NCBI GenBank assembly: GCA_944472155.2
Contig: OX235277.1
Span: 10,116,804 to 10,180,803 of the forward strand
DNA length: 64,000 bases
Direction: 5' to 3'
Origin: Trichobilharzia szidati
Lineage: Eukaryota; Platyhelminthes; Trematoda; Strigeidida; Schistosomatidae
The notes under the pieces: model-generated
Databases searched by the model: none
Seen by the model: the letters and a program-made list of their open reading frames with translations, nothing else
What the model was told of the DNA's origin: nothing
Translations under genes and position numbers: made by a program
Shown: positions 11,380 to 23,379 of the stretch, piece by piece
Layout of the letters: every line of letters begins with the position of its first letter
Position numbering within the stretch: the first letter of the stretch is position 1

Positions 11380-11990
11380 TTTCCAGAGTCTCTAGGTCTG
11401 TCTGAAATCTGCCCAAATCTTCCGAAAAATTATTGCTCTCCAAATGTTTACATCAAGAGTGTAAACAAGAGCCTGGCAGTTCAGAAGGCATGACAAGTCA
11501 CTGATTAAAATCAAAGACATTGACGGTCATAGGATAGAACCCTGTGAAAATCCTGTAGCCGAGCTGCACTAGGATGATTGCGCACGGTTGACTTTGGTCC
11601 AGAATTCCCTTCCATCTAAGTAACTCTCCAGCCATTAGAGAAGCAGGTCGTCAGTACCCTTGTCTGGCCTATTTTGTGAAGGAGATCGTCCCGAACGGTG
11701 TTAAATGCCCTAGTAAAATCTAAAAAGTTCACACTAACTAGAATATTCATATTCCATCACGATGTTCAGCCATCATGTTGACTACAGATTTGTAACACAA
11801 GATGTACCTCTTCTGAAGCCATATTGTGCTTCATGGATTGTATTGTTCCTGTCAAGGTATTGCCTGATATGGTCTTCAGTCAAAATTTGCACCATAACTG
11901 AAATTAGAATTTCGACTTTGAGTGCACTGTTGTTGTGTCACGGAGGTGCTCTAAACAGCCAGAACTAAATGTGCATATATTATACTTCTA
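11380..11990 (-). pseudogene. CR1/jockey-type LINE RT relic
   Basis: On the minus strand, scattered frames spell recognisable RT pieces: HEAQYGFRRGTSC near 11.82 kb, DFTRAFNTVRDDL near 11.70 kb (compare the usual DFTKAFDTV..DLL), and FSQGSIL near 11.55 kb in place of VPQGSVL. Frameshifts and stops are frequent, so this is an old copy. Its clade is inferred from motif style only. Confidence 0.55.
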
Positions 11991-12330
11991 ATTTAGTATA
12001 CTAGTCCACTTTGCTGCATGACTCCAGATTTGTGTTCCTATACCATAGAGCACCACAGGAGTGTTATCAAATGTTCGTTATCATACACATACCCTCAAAA
12101 TGCCAGGAGAGGTATACCTTAAGAGTAACCAGTACTGGACAGTAAGATACTAGTCGGGATGGTCCAACATATTTAACCTGGAAGTTGAACCCTGTGATAT
12201 TACATTCACTCCCTGCCATCTGTTATCCAGATTTCTACGGAACAAACAAGTAGCGCTTTCCTGTTGTATGTTGGAGACACATTTGACCCTGTCTTCAACC
12301 TGTCCTACACAGTTGTAATTCCCATAGTAT

Positions 12331-12622
12331 TGTAGAGAAGACAAGACTGAGGAGACTGAAAGGAATGTTTATTTGGTGAAACGTATGGTACATAGCTAAA
12401 TTTGGAATACCACATTCTAAACCGGCCATTTGCACATCTTTACCACATCCTTGACGAACTGGTTGAATATCGTCTCATTCGATAGCTTCTTCGATTCTGC
12501 ATCATATGGCAACATTCTTCTCATGGTTCTCTTCTTTGATTGCTCTTTTCGGTGTGCCAAACATGTTGTTACTTCGTTCCTGATATACTACTTATATCGG
12601 ATTATAAGTAGCACTCACCACA
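12331..12622 (-). repeat. Gypsy-1 3' LTR
   Basis: 292 bases; on the minus strand it starts TGTGGTGAGTG and ends TTCTCTACA. It contains the last codons and stop codon of gag-pol. Confidence 0.93.
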
Positions 12623-13471
12623 CTCGCCCCCTCATTATAAAGTCTCTCCTGTAACCGCCTTGATCGCCGCACAGACGTTTCTTCCTGCTGCTCTTCTGGT
12701 ACCTCATCTTGACATTCTTCTCTCCATCTTTGTAGCAGACTGGCGTTTACTCTTTTCTCTTTATCTCCTCTCTTTATTGTGTACACTGGACCGCGTCTCG
12801 ATGTGACCACATATGGTCCCTCCCACTTCGGCAGAAGCTTTCCTGATCCTGGTCCACTTCCGGTAGTGTACTTTCTTTCTCTACATTTCACCTGGTCACC
12901 TACATCAAACAGCTTCCAAGCTTTGATTTGTTTCTTGCCATAATTTTCGATGTCTTTCTTGCGCTTCTCTTGTATATTCTGAATAGCTTGTTTCCGCTCA
13001 TTTGTCCATCTCTTACTGTTCCATTTTTGTTGTTGTGGCCAAGTCTTATGGTGCACCGGTAAGCGTGGTTTCCTCCCATACATCAGCTGGAAAGGCGACT
13101 TTTTTGTTGTCCCTTGTACTGTGGCACGATGTGCTAGTAATACCAACGGTAAGTCAGTTTCCCAGTTGCCTCTTTTCGCAGCTAGCCACTCCTTGAGTGT
13201 ACGATTGTTCCTTTCGGTTAAGCCGTTTGTCTGCGGATGATACGGAGTCGCTCTAATCCTCTTAATACCCAGTGCCTCCAGACGAGTCTTGAACTCCTCA
13301 CTTTCAAAACAGGGGCCTTGATCTGTCAATATCATTTTCGGTACACCATGATCCGCCACAATATGTCGAATGACGGCCTCGGTTACGGTCTTGGCGCGCT
13401 GATCTGGAATCGCTACAGCATTTACCCACCGCGTGGCGTGTTCCGTCATCATTAAAATGTATTGATTTCCA

Positions 13472-13508
<37 letters not shown>

Positions 13509-16500
13509 ACCATAAGTCACCAACCGCCGTTACGGGTATCGTTTGTAGCTGTGGTCGAATGCACCGATCACCCTTCATCAATTGACACTGTGGGCAAGCG
13601 AGTACGTAGTTTGTAATATCGCCTCTCATGTTTGGCCAGTATGCACTTTGGCTCACTAGGTCGTATGTTCGTGTAACTCCTGTGTGGGCTAGTTGGTGGC
13701 ATTCTTGAATCACCCCACGACGAAGGCTTTTTGGTATCACTGTAACCCAGCTACCATCACTGTCTTTCCAAGTTAGGACGCCGGCAGCGTTTAGTTTGAG
13801 TCTATGTTTTTGCTGCAGTAGCATCTTTAACTCTTTATTTTCTGCTGCCATTTCAATTTCTTTCCCTTCTAGTATCATCTGAATGACTGTCTTAAGAGTA
13901 GGATCCGACTTCTGGTGGCGAACAAGTTGTAAGGGATCTTGCTCCAAAGCGTTTACTGCATACGCTACTTCTGGTAGTTCAGTCTCATTATCTGATCTCG
14001 ACAAATAGTCAGCTATTACATTTTCTTTTCCTCGAATATGTACAATCGTGAAGTCATACTCTTGTAGGCGTAACATCCATCGTGATAACTTCCCTCGTGG
14101 ATCCCGTGCTGTTTTCAACCACTGAAGAGGTTTGTGGTCGGTCTCAATGTGGAATCGGCGGCCGATCAGATATGGTCTCCATTTTTCTAGTGCCCATACA
14201 ATAGCTAAACACTCCTTTTCCACCGTAGAATACTTCTGTTCTGCAAGTGTCAACACACGGCTAGCGTATTCAACAACCCCATCTATTTGTCTTAAAACCG
14301 CACCTATACCATAATCACTGGCGTCTGTCGAAACTGTGAACTGCTTCCCCGGCGCTGGCAGTTTCAACGTCATCTGTTGACCATCTAACAGCTCTTTAAT
14401 TCGCTCAAACGTTTGCTGTGCCTCTTCCGTCCACATGAATTTCGCGTCACTCAGCAACGTATATAGCGGTTTTGCTATCTCATTGAAATTTTTGACAAAT
14501 CGGCTGTAGAATGCCGCTCTTCCCAAAAACTGTCTCAGCTTTCGCTTTGAATTTGGCACTTCGCTGGTTTTGACCGTCAGGATTTTCTCCGGTAATGGCC
14601 GTATTTCGCCATTTCCCACTTTGTAACCCAGGAGGACAACCGTGTTTTTCGCTATTTGGGACTTGTTCTTATTAATACGCAGTCCAAAGTCATCAATTCT
14701 CTTTAAGATAGCTTCGATGTGGTCTATATGGTCGCTTTCTGTCTCACTATACACCACCAAGTCACCTCCATATACTTCTACGTTCTTCAGACCCTTCAGT
14801 AATAAGGTCATTAATCTTCTGAATGTAAATGGGGCACCTACCAATCCCAATGGCATTCGTTTAAACTGGTATTGTTTCTGCCCAACTGTGAAAGCTGTTT
14901 TACTTCGATCACTTTCTGCTATTGGGATCTGCCAGTAACCCGATCGTAGGTCGAACACGGTGAATAACTTGGCTTTATGAAGGCGATCAAGAGTTTCTGT
15001 TACGGTAGGCATTGCACACTGTTTTACTTCGGTGAGGTTATTCAGCTGTCTGAAGTCGACACAAAATCTATATTTCCCGTTAGCTTTCTTCACCAAAAGG
15101 ATTGGCGAACTGTACGGACTGTCGGCTTCTTCGATTATTCCGTCGTTTAACATTTCTCTGACTTGTCGGTTAACTTCTTCTTCAAGGTGAACCGGAACTC
15201 GTCGCGATGAAAAGACTGTCTTCCCCGGATCCTTCAGTGGGATGTTATGCTTTACCTTATCACAATAACCGTATGGGTCTCCATCACTAGTGAATAAACC
15301 GGCATATTTACTCATCAACGTGGTTAGACGTGGTGCCTCTTGCGGAACAATGGTTGTGGTTTCCACCTCAGCGACTTCACTGTTCTCATGTATCGCGAAT
15401 TGCCCGTGTTTTGTGACCACTTTTCTATTCTTCATATCGATTACAGCTCCTACTTCTCTGAGAAAGTCTGCTCCCAAAATCGTTCGTCTTATATCAGAAG
15501 TTACAATAAACGGATATCGTATTTTTCCCGCTCCAATCTCTACAACGCAGTCTGAAACGCCAAGAATGTGCAACGGATGTCCTCCTACCGTCTGAACTGC
15601 TAATGTGCACGGCCTTATTTCCTTACACTGTTCTCTATCTATCAACGAAACTGCCGCCCCTGTGTCGATCAAACAAACTATTTCTTTTTCGTTCACTCGT
15701 AATCTCCCGTACACTGAACCTCTTTCGACTAACCCGACCACCTCTAAACGCGAGCGAGAAAAAGAAGGAAGACTGTATCGTTTAAGGTTATTCTGCCTTC
15801 TTTTCGGGCAGTTTCTCTGCCAGTGACCGGTTCCTCCGCAAGCAAAGCATCTGTTGTTTGTTTTTTTCTTTATCTGCATAGCTGCCACCTGTTGTTTCAA
15901 CTCTTCAATCTGGTCTTCAATCTTCTTGGAATCTTGGCCCACCGACATCACTGGGGCAACATGCGAGGTCATTATCTGCCTTGTCACCTTGGCCATTTCA
16001 TAGACATCCATTGGCTGAGCTGCGTTAACTAGCTGCAACTGATGAGCGATATCTGTCGAGACGCATTCGAGTAACTGAGATGCAAGCAACTGCTCCCGTG
16101 AATCTTCGTCTAGGGTGGGTAACGCGTGTCGCAGGTGATTCGTCAGCGTTACTGCGAGAACCAGCGGATCCCCATCCTGGCCAAGTCTCAGCGTCCGGAA
16201 CTTCTGCAGCGCCTCTTGTCTGTCCGCAGGGCTGTCGAACTCGCACACGAGCCTCTCGACGACCTTGTCCCACGCCGCCTCACCTTCGAGCTCCCGAGCG
16301 TTGTCGTACGCAGCCTTCGCGCGGCCCCTCAGCAGCGTTCCCAAGACAATCAGCTTCGCCTTCTGCTCCTGCACTCCAACCAGCCCCGCGACAGCTTCGA
16401 AGTCCCTGAGGAACGTCCGCACATCTCCATTCTCGAACACCTGCGGCCACGGCAGCTTCATCTCCGGCAGAGGCAGCGACACCAAATGTAGAGAAGACAT
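12592..16500 (-). CDS. Gypsy-1 gag-pol polyprotein
   Basis: One uninterrupted 1302-codon frame. Order: gag capsid (1-200), CCHC zinc knuckle CFACGGTGHWQRNC at 218-231, aspartic protease CLIDTGAAVSLID around 276-288, RT about 440-620, RNase H from about 722 (STDASDYGIG), integrase zinc finger (HTGVTRTYDL then CPQC) and integrase core with LTDQGPCF and GLTERNNR. Oddities: the RT box reads YGGD at 577-580 instead of YxDD, so one catalytic aspartate is glycine. About twelve phenylalanines from a 34-A run replace the segment that should carry the first integrase aspartate. Both ends of the frame lie in the LTRs: the ATG at 16500 is inside the 5' LTR, made by a base that differs from the 3' LTR, and the stop is inside the 3' LTR. 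The second methionine, before KLPWPQVF, is another possible start. Confidence 0.9.
12623..12635 (-). promoter_or_regulatory. Gypsy-1 polypurine tract
   Basis: The minus strand reads GAGGGGGCGAG directly before the 3' LTR, the expected primer site for plus-strand DNA synthesis. It is also coding. Confidence 0.7.
13473..13506 (+). repeat. 34-base poly(A) inside the integrase
   Basis: An uninterrupted run of 34 A on the plus strand becomes polyphenylalanine in the gag-pol frame. It replaces roughly the same length of normal integrase sequence and keeps the frame. Confidence 0.95.
16467..16484 (-). promoter_or_regulatory. Gypsy-1 primer-binding site
   Basis: Two bases inside the 5' LTR boundary the minus strand reads TGGTGTCGCTGCC, starting with the TGG that pairs with a tRNA 3' CCA end. 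I did not identify the tRNA. Confidence 0.5.
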
Positions 16501-16778
16501 GACTGAGGAGACTGAAAGGAATGTTTATTTGGTGAAACGTATGGTACATAGCTAAATTTGGAATACCACATTCTAAACCGGCCATTTGCACATCTTTACC
16601 ACATCCTTGACGAACTGGTTGAATATCGTCTCATTCGATAGCTTCTTCGATTCTGCATCATATGGCAACATTCTTCTCATGGTTCTCTTCTCTGATTGCT
16701 CTTTTCGGTGTGCCAAACATGTTGTTACTTCGTTCCTGATATACTACTTATATCGGATTATAAGTAGCACTCACCACA
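16487..16778 (-). repeat. Gypsy-1 5' LTR
   Basis: 292 bases, differing from the other LTR at two positions. Promoter and poly(A) signals should be here. The gag start codon at 16500 lies within it. Confidence 0.93.
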
Positions 16779-16932
16779 GTATGACATATAGAAGCCAAAC
16801 CGTGAAATGGCTGAAAGCAATTATAATTCAGAAACTTGTAAGAGACTAGTGTGACTGTTGAAATATCTCTTTATGCCAGTCTTACTGCACACAGTTTTTC
16901 CAATTACTTACTTAATCAGTATACTACTTATT

Positions 16933-17711
16933 CCATATTAGTATTGTATATTAGGTATATCACACAGTGAAACAGTATTATTTACTGGATGACGTTTCGA
17001 ACAAAATTTATTGTTCATAATCATATCGATTGTGATCACACGACTTTGACACTTGAGTTTTATAGCTTTCTTTGTTTTCTCCAATTTGTCGTAGGGGGAG
17101 TAGAATTTTCCAGATATCGGGGACAGGTGATGAATCATTCCTATTACATGTATTTGCAGTTGATTCGATAAAAAAAGCTTCTGTTATCAATCTCTCCCTA
17201 TACCCTGTGATATTAGATTTTAAAACTGTCATCCTATACCATCCTATTGTATGGTTATGTGTGACTGCATGTAGTGCTATAGCTGAACTATTCTAATCTT
17301 ATTTCTTATCTTATTTGGATCAACCAATCTAGATTTTGCTAGGTTTTTATGTTCAGCTAGTCTGACTGCCCCTGTTCTACTAGTTTGACCTATGTATTTG
17401 ACCTGACAATCATTGCAGGTGGAGTATTAGATAAACTGAATTGTTTTGTTTTAAAGGCTCCACAGGACTGATCCTTTAACCGACAAAGCTTGTTTCTAAT
17501 TGAGTTTGTGGGTTTGAATGCCGTTTTTATTCCTGCCTTGTTGAGAATTCTGCGTAAGGCTTCCGAGGTTCCTTCCTTGTATGGAATTACTACTGATGAT
17601 TTAGATTCTTTATTGTTGGTGTCGTCATTAATATTATTATTATTATTATCACTATTATCATTATCATTATTATTGTTTTTATCACTGTCACTACTATCAT
17701 TATTTATTTTA
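16933..17711 (-). repeat. PLE-A left inverted arm
   Basis: Reverse complement of about 18228-19001, including the (ATT)-rich simple repeat near 17.63-17.71 kb and the GIY-YIG coding region. ORFs on the plus strand here are antisense translations of the PLE and not genes. Confidence 0.85.
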
Positions 17712-17712
17712 T

Positions 17713-18216
17713 CTTTCCACAGTATTTAAATTCCAAGGGAAAATATACAAACAAACTGAGGGAGTTCCCATGGGATCACCAATATCCCCAGTGGTAGCAG
17801 ATATATTCATGAATAAGTGGGAAAGCATAGCGATAGAAACGTTCACCCCTACCCCAAAAATATGGTGGAGGTACGTAGATGACACATTCATTGTACTTAG
17901 AACACAAGATATCGATAAATTTTTCGAACACATTAACTCAAAGGTGGAGGCAATTCAATTCACTTATGAATTGGAAAATCAGGAAGGGGAGCTCCCAATG
18001 TTAGATTGCAATGTAAAACAGAGTGTAAAACACTCAAACAGATATTTGGACTTCCAATCATCCCATCCTATGTCAGTAAAAATAGGATTAGTGAAATGTT
18101 TAAATGACAGAGCACAAAAATTAAGTAGTACCAAAGAAAATCTAAAACAGGAACTGATACATATGAAAGAAGCCTTGAAACTTAATAATTACGCAGATAA
18201 ATTAGTCAGGAAATAA
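17713..18216 (+). pseudogene. PLE-A reverse transcriptase, C-terminal half
   Basis: The frame shows GVPMGSPISPVVADIF (RT motif B region), then WRYVDDTFIVL with the catalytic YVDD, then LPMLDC. The N-terminal RT half (the KPDKGSG and SLFTNIP motifs known from PLEs) is missing: the copy starts only about 14 codons before GVPMGSP. The frame ends at a TAA near 18216. In intact PLEs, RT and GIY-YIG endonuclease form one protein that primes reverse transcription at the nicked target. Confidence 0.85.
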
Positions 18217-18227
18217 GTAAGGAAATG

Positions 18228-18935
18228 TAAAAATAAAATAAATAATGATAGTAGCGACAGTGATAAAAACAATAATAATGATAATGATAATAGTGATAAT
18301 AATAATAATAATATTAATGACGACACCAACAATAAAGAATCTAAATCATCAGTAGTAATTCCATACAAGGAAGGAACCTCGGAAGCCTTACGCAGAATTC
18401 TCAACAAGGCAGGAATAAAAACGGCATTCAAACCCACAAACTCAATTAGAAACAAGCTTTGTCGGTTAAAGGATCAGTCCTGTGGAGCCTTTAAAACAAA
18501 ACAATTCAGTTTATCTAATACTCCACCTGCAATGATTGTCAGGTCAAATACATAGGTCAAACTGGTAGAACAGGGGCAGTCAGACTAGCTGAACATAAAA
18601 ACTTAGCAAAATCCAGATTGGTTGACCCGAATAAGATAAGAAATCTAGAGAATAGTTCAGCTATAGCACTACATGCAGTCACACACAACCATACAATAGG
18701 ATGGTATAGGATGACAGTTTTAAAATCTAATGTCACAAGGTATAGGGAGAGATTGAAAACGGAAGCTTTGTTTATCGAATCAACTGCAAATACATGTAAT
18801 AGGAATGATTCATCACCTGTCCCCGATATCTGGAAAATTCTACTCCCCCTACGACAAATTGGAGAAAACAAAGAAAGCTATAAAACTCAAGTGTCAAAGT
18901 CGTGTGATCACAATCGATATGATTATGAACAATAA
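18228..18935 (+). pseudogene. PLE-A linker and GIY-YIG endonuclease, broken
   Basis: Readable pieces are PYKEGTSEALRRILNKAGI (18.36-18.42 kb) and, in another frame, YIGQTGRTGAVRLAEH (from about 18.55 kb), the GIY-YIG core of Penelope-type endonucleases. Frameshifts separate them. The arm ends with the terminal repeat around 18.93-19.00 kb. Confidence 0.75.
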
Positions 18936-19012
18936 ATTTTGTTCGAAACGTCATCCAGTAAATAACACTGTGTGATATATCTAATAAACAAACAAATATG
19001 GAATTACTTACT

Positions 19013-19766
19013 ACCACAGCGCCCAAGTTTAACACATATATTAGTATACTACTTAATGTGCAAATAATGGCGGTAAAAACGCGATTAAAAGGACTAACTT
19101 ATAAAGCGAAAGTACTCTGATGAGCAATATATTTGAGCAAAATAAAATGCAAAGATTGTGAGAAGAAAACATTTTAGGACTTATCCAATTAGGATATCTG
19201 AAATATGAACTCTGATCATGTGCCTATTATTGGCATAAAGGAAGCGTAAAAGACGGTTTTCAGTCCTGATCCGATCGGTCTCTTTTAAAAAACCATAAAA
19301 TACTCAGAGCTCCCGTAGGTGATCAAGAAGTTTATTCAGTTATTTTTAAGTTTATCCAGTTTCATCTATTCATTTTAGCCTCAAGTTTGTTTTACTGCAA
19401 GGGAAGGTGCATTACAGACTCATTTAGAGGTGACGACTGCCAAGCAAGAATAGCCAGCATGTCAGGAAATGGCCAGGTGAACCGTTGTATCTTATTGTAT
19501 AATACGACTTGCAATAGCTGCTTGAGTGGACACAGGCTATTCTTCGATCTAGCAAACACCTTGCATGTGAAAATCTGTCGTCTATATAGGTCTCTAGGAA
19601 AACCACTTTGAGTAGGAGTGATGCTAGACACAGTTAAGGGAATCGAGGATGTAGCTGTACTTTCTAAAGTCCTCATGATTGCACACATCAATCTGAATCA
19701 TGAAAATCCGTTAGAGATGCAACAAGTACCAATACAAATTATGAAAGATGGACGTTGGTGAGAGGT
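19013..19766. other. unassigned A/T-rich sequence
   Basis: No supported gene. The ORFs around 19.39-19.69 kb on both strands carry no recognisable domain. Confidence 0.35.
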
Positions 19767-20052
19767 TGTTGTGGTGCTCTATTTGACCAAACAAGCGTAC
19801 ACGTATATCCTAGTACTTCTTCGCGTTTATAATTGTGTCCTAACACTGTGATTAATCGACGTGCACAACGTAAATCAAAAGGCACTTGAGAAGGTGTAGG
19901 AATGTGTATCATCGCAGTAATCAAAATTCAAAAGTTGAGCGAGTACAATGTATCAATTGTTAACATGTAATCTTTAGAGTGATAAACAAATCAAAGTCCA
20001 ATTACATAGTGAAAGTATACTACGATGATGAGTAATAAAATGGGTCACTACA
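19767..20052 (-). repeat. solo LTR of the Gypsy-2 family
   Basis: 286 bases collinear with the LTRs at 35265-35552 and 42813-43100, more diverged from them than they are from each other. A 4-base direct repeat AGGT flanks it at 19763-19766 and 20053-20056. Solo LTRs arise by recombination between the two LTRs of a full element. Confidence 0.88.
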
Positions 20053-20104
20053 AGGTGACACATTTCCCTTATCTACCTGATAGCCTAAATTACTTGTATT
20101 ATTA

Positions 20105-20990
20105 TTATTGTTCCCTTGGGTTCCTAGTGGAACATAGGGCTTCAACTACACGTCTCCACTTCCTTCTGTCTTCTGCTGTACTTTTCACCTGCATCCATGT
20201 TATTCCATACTGTTTCAACTCCTCTTTACACGATCTCCTCCATGTCACTCTTGGACGTCCCACTCGCCGCTTCCCTTTCGGGTTCCACTCGAGCAATGGC
20301 CTGACGCGCAGTATCACCCAGCGGCCTCCTCAGCGAGTCTCCAATCCATCTCCACTTTCTCATGCATATTTGTTGAGCGATTGGTTCTTATTTTGTTTGT
20401 TTCCATAGTTTCTTGTTGTTGATTCTTTCCGGCGGCCATCTGATGTTGAGTATAGGACCAAGACAGCTGTTGATAAAGGTCTGCAACAGGCTTGTGAAAA
20501 TATTCTTTGTGACCCACCAAGTTTCTGATCCGTATAGAAGAACTGACTGACTTGACGTTTGTATTGAAAATCCGAATCACTTTGTTGTTGATGCAGGCTG
20601 AGTGACGGGGATTTCCAGATTGGTTTCAGGTTGATGAATGTGTTTCTCGCCTTCCCGATTCTCGATTTGACATCCTCGTCCGTCCGTTTCTCCTGTAGTT
20701 GAGACAATGCTCCCTAGATAAATGAATGAAGTAACCTCTTTCAAATCCCTCCCGTTGGTGGTGATTGGCGCTGGATGTTGCTGTTGTTGTTGTTGGTTAT
20801 TTTCATAACCTCCGTCTTGTCTATGTTCACCTGGAGTCCTGTCTTCACTGCTACTCTCTTCAGCCAGTTTGTTGGTTTTCGCTTGTAAGTCTTCGATTTT
20901 GTGTGACGTCAAACACAAGTTATCCGCGAAATCCAGGTCTTCTAGGTTCTTCACGTCGATCCATAGGTAGACTGTGGTGAATGACAATCT
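20105..20990 (-). pseudogene. RTE-type LINE 3' relic (copy B)
   Basis: The minus strand encodes the C-terminal RTE region in shifted frames: LEDLDFADNLCLTSHK at the right end, EVTSFIYLGSIVSTTG, and at the left end EWNPKGKRRVGRPRVTWRRS with a final VVEALCSTRNP. RTE catalytic box is FADN, so the second aspartate of FADD is lost. The 3' signature lies at about 20.11-20.14 kb. Confidence 0.8.
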
Positions 20991-21150
20991 CTGTTACTGT
21001 ATTGTTGAAATACTTACTGTTGTCTGTTAATATTTATTATATGAATTACAAATAATTCTTCCAAATACAATTTCCTAAATTCATTCCTCTTTGTGTTGTT
21101 GGTTGATTTCTAGTAATTCGGTGACTGCGAAACACTACTATTATAATTAA

Positions 21151-21770
21151 TTAGTGCATTTTGGAGTCGCGAGCGGGATTTTCATGGGTAATTGTATGCT
21201 CCGCATTACGATATTGAAGTAGGAAGTTATCTACACATCTCTCTAGCTCATCAAAATTCTTAGAACTCATTGATGCTATTGCACTCTTTAATGTTCGTAC
21301 GAAATCTTTTGCCAACCCGTTAGACTGAGGATGACATGGTGTGTGTACAGATGACGACAACCAATATGTTTAAGCCAATCATTGAAGTTCTTCTCAGTGA
21401 AATGAGTACCATTATCAGTAACTAAGACATCTGGAATTCCTTCTCGACTAAAGATCTTCCTCAAAACTCTGTGAGTGAATTTCGCGTTAGGACTATCTGT
21501 AATTATGACTTCTGGCCATCTAGAATAAGAATCCACAATAACTAAAGCATAATGTGAATTTGAGAATGAACCACAGTAATCCGCGTGAATACGCCATCAA
21601 ACGTGACAAGACGCAGGCCGTGGTTTCCACGATGATTACCATAGGACATTTTATGCAAAAAATGGATAGACATTTCTTTCCTTCGAAACTGTAGTATGAT
21701 CTCCATCGCCAGCAAGTGACTCTATCACTTCCGCCATTGTTCGCGCACTTGATTAGACATTTATTCAACC
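21151..21770 (-). pseudogene. Gypsy-type integrase relic, third family
   Basis: Minus-strand fragments read RIHADYCGSF (first integrase aspartate), VDSYSRWPEVI, VLVTDNGTHFTEKNF (second aspartate), then after a frameshift near 21.35 kb TPCHPQSNGLAKDFVRTLK, where alanine stands for the expected catalytic glutamate (GLAERFVRT is usual). It is unlike either Gypsy family elsewhere in the window. No LTRs were found. Confidence 0.75.
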
Positions 21771-23379
21771 GAAACTCTAAATTTCATTGAGACTGCCTTC
21801 TCTCCCAAAAATTAATCTTAAAAATACATTTGAGCTGAGAGTTTCATTTCCACAAACTCTGTTCACTTCCGAAATTATCTATAACCAGAAAACGGAATAG
21901 ATTATAACTTCGAAGATAAGGATGGACTACCTTATCTTTAAATATTGAAGATCACAAAGGATAGCCAACTTTCCAGTGCTTCTGTGTCTAGTAAAACCTA
22001 CTGACTGAAAACTACAGTCTAAATTCTCATTATTGGTAGGCTCAACTTTACATTCAACAACTTAACTCCTCAAATGTTTTCAACCATCACTCTCTGTGGT
22101 TGCAACTGCATGATTAATATTAGTGTAATTACTGGTAATTCAAAATACCTCAGTCACTGACATTTTGAATCTTTCGTAAGGTATTCCCGCATAAATTGAT
22201 GGCTGTTTAGCGTAATTTCATTTCGAAGCATTACTGGTATGAAAATTTATCGACTTTTGTTTGCTAAGGTGACTTGTGAAGCTCGAACACTGTTCATAGT
22301 GCTGTAAATACAACTAAGTAAGATTCTCGTTCTTCCAATAGCTGATCAGTCAATTATTTGAGCATATCACAATATGAGTGATTGGGCAATCTACCGCAAA
22401 CAATGATGATTGTCAGTAGAAGACACTAGGGAGCAACACTGCTAAAGATTCTTCCTCTTCAGGCTTGCCGAAGCAATCGCTATCGAATACCTGAAACCCA
22501 ATTTATGAGTTCAGAAAGGAGCAGTTATCAGTCCCTCCTTACCTTGGTAACTAGATGTCTTTATTGTCTGTTTTATTCGATTATGTAATCCCTGGTCTTA
22601 TTTGCCTCTTCCCTCTCTGCTATATTGTAACCTTGTTTGTATCTTCTTTATACTATTTGAGTTTTCAGAGGCTGAGGGTGTCGACGTTAGCGGATAGTAC
22701 GATTTATACTAACGCAAGATCTGATACGCACAACTTTTAAAGTATTTGTTCCGCGTAGACCAAAGGCAAAGCGAAACACCAGAATTGATCGTCCAAATTA
22801 CAAAGTATATTTCGGGACCAAATCGGAGTGCTAGGTGATTGCTTAACTAGCTAGAGATCGTGCATGAACGAACGAACGAACGAACTTAACACGACGGCGT
22901 GACAAATGGCGTGGATGCTTGACCGTTAACCTTCAGCTAAACAAGTTGACTTAAACAGTGAGGGGCAGAATCCAATGTTCATTGATGAATGCTGTGGTCA
23001 ATAATAATTCTGGGGAATTATCTACCGCTACAAGTTGAACACTCCACATTGTAATTCAACTGCCTAGTTACTCGTCAACTTATACACCTCTTATCTTAAT
23101 TACACGGCTCCTCTGCCATAGAATCTAAGTGTTTATTTTCTCCGTTTAAATCTGAACCTTCTTTGTATAAGCTAAGTAAGTATAGTTCCTGAGCACTTTT
23201 CATAAGTTCGGAGCCTCCTATCAACTGACATCATGTAACATTTTCAATTATGTTCAGATTAATCGATGCATAAACCTAAAAATTTATTTAACCTGAAGGC
23301 AGCTCATGAGAAGACGATGAAACATAAGATGATACCATCTTTTTCCATGATTTATTCAAATTCATCAAGAGAAATAGAT
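21771..23379. other. A/T-rich region without supported genes
   Basis: Only short ORFs without domain signal. A small (GAAC)n tract lies at about 22866-22885. Confidence 0.4.

Larger units (their letters stand above)
12331..16778 (-). mobile_element. Ty3/Gypsy LTR retrotransposon (Gypsy-1), nearly intact
   Basis: Two 292-base direct repeats (12331-12622 and 16487-16778) begin TG and end CA on the sense (minus) strand and flank a single gag-pol ORF. The 4-base target duplication GTAT lies at 12327-12330 and 16779-16782. The LTRs differ at only two positions (near 12344/16500 and 12537/16693), so insertion was recent. The primer-binding site is next to the right LTR and the polypurine tract next to the left one, which fixes the orientation. 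A related solo LTR stands at 48,445-48,735. Confidence 0.95.
16933..19001 (+). mobile_element. fold-back Penelope-like element, family A
   Basis: A central segment encodes the C-terminal half of a PLE reverse transcriptase. The downstream GIY-YIG half is present twice, as inverted arms at about 16933-17711 and 18228-19001, with a few indels between them. An 11-base direct repeat AATTACTTACT lies at 16902-16912 and 19002-19012 and fits a target duplication. The left arm is therefore an inverted copy of the element's 3' half joined to a 5'-truncated body. Relics of this family occur at 26.6-27.8, 32.9-33.4 and 47.0-47.8 kb. Confidence 0.85.

Noticed and set aside
12000..12130. LINE C-terminal motif (LYGIGTQIW) on the minus strand near 12.03 kb
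   Set aside because: Its position right of the RT motifs at 11.5-11.9 kb is the wrong order for one minus-strand element, so I did not merge it into that relic.
12869..13000. CRISPR array or prokaryotic transfer
   Set aside because: No spaced direct repeats of that kind exist anywhere in the window; all repeats are eukaryotic retroelement or microsatellite repeats.
16025..16591. Plus- and minus-frame ORFs over the gag 5' region of Gypsy-1
   Set aside because: Shadows of the G/C-rich gag coding sequence in other frames.
17490..18455. Leucine-rich membrane-like ORFs at 17490-17729 (+) and 18189-18455 (-)
   Set aside because: They are antisense translations of the (ATT)n simple repeat in the two PLE-A arms.
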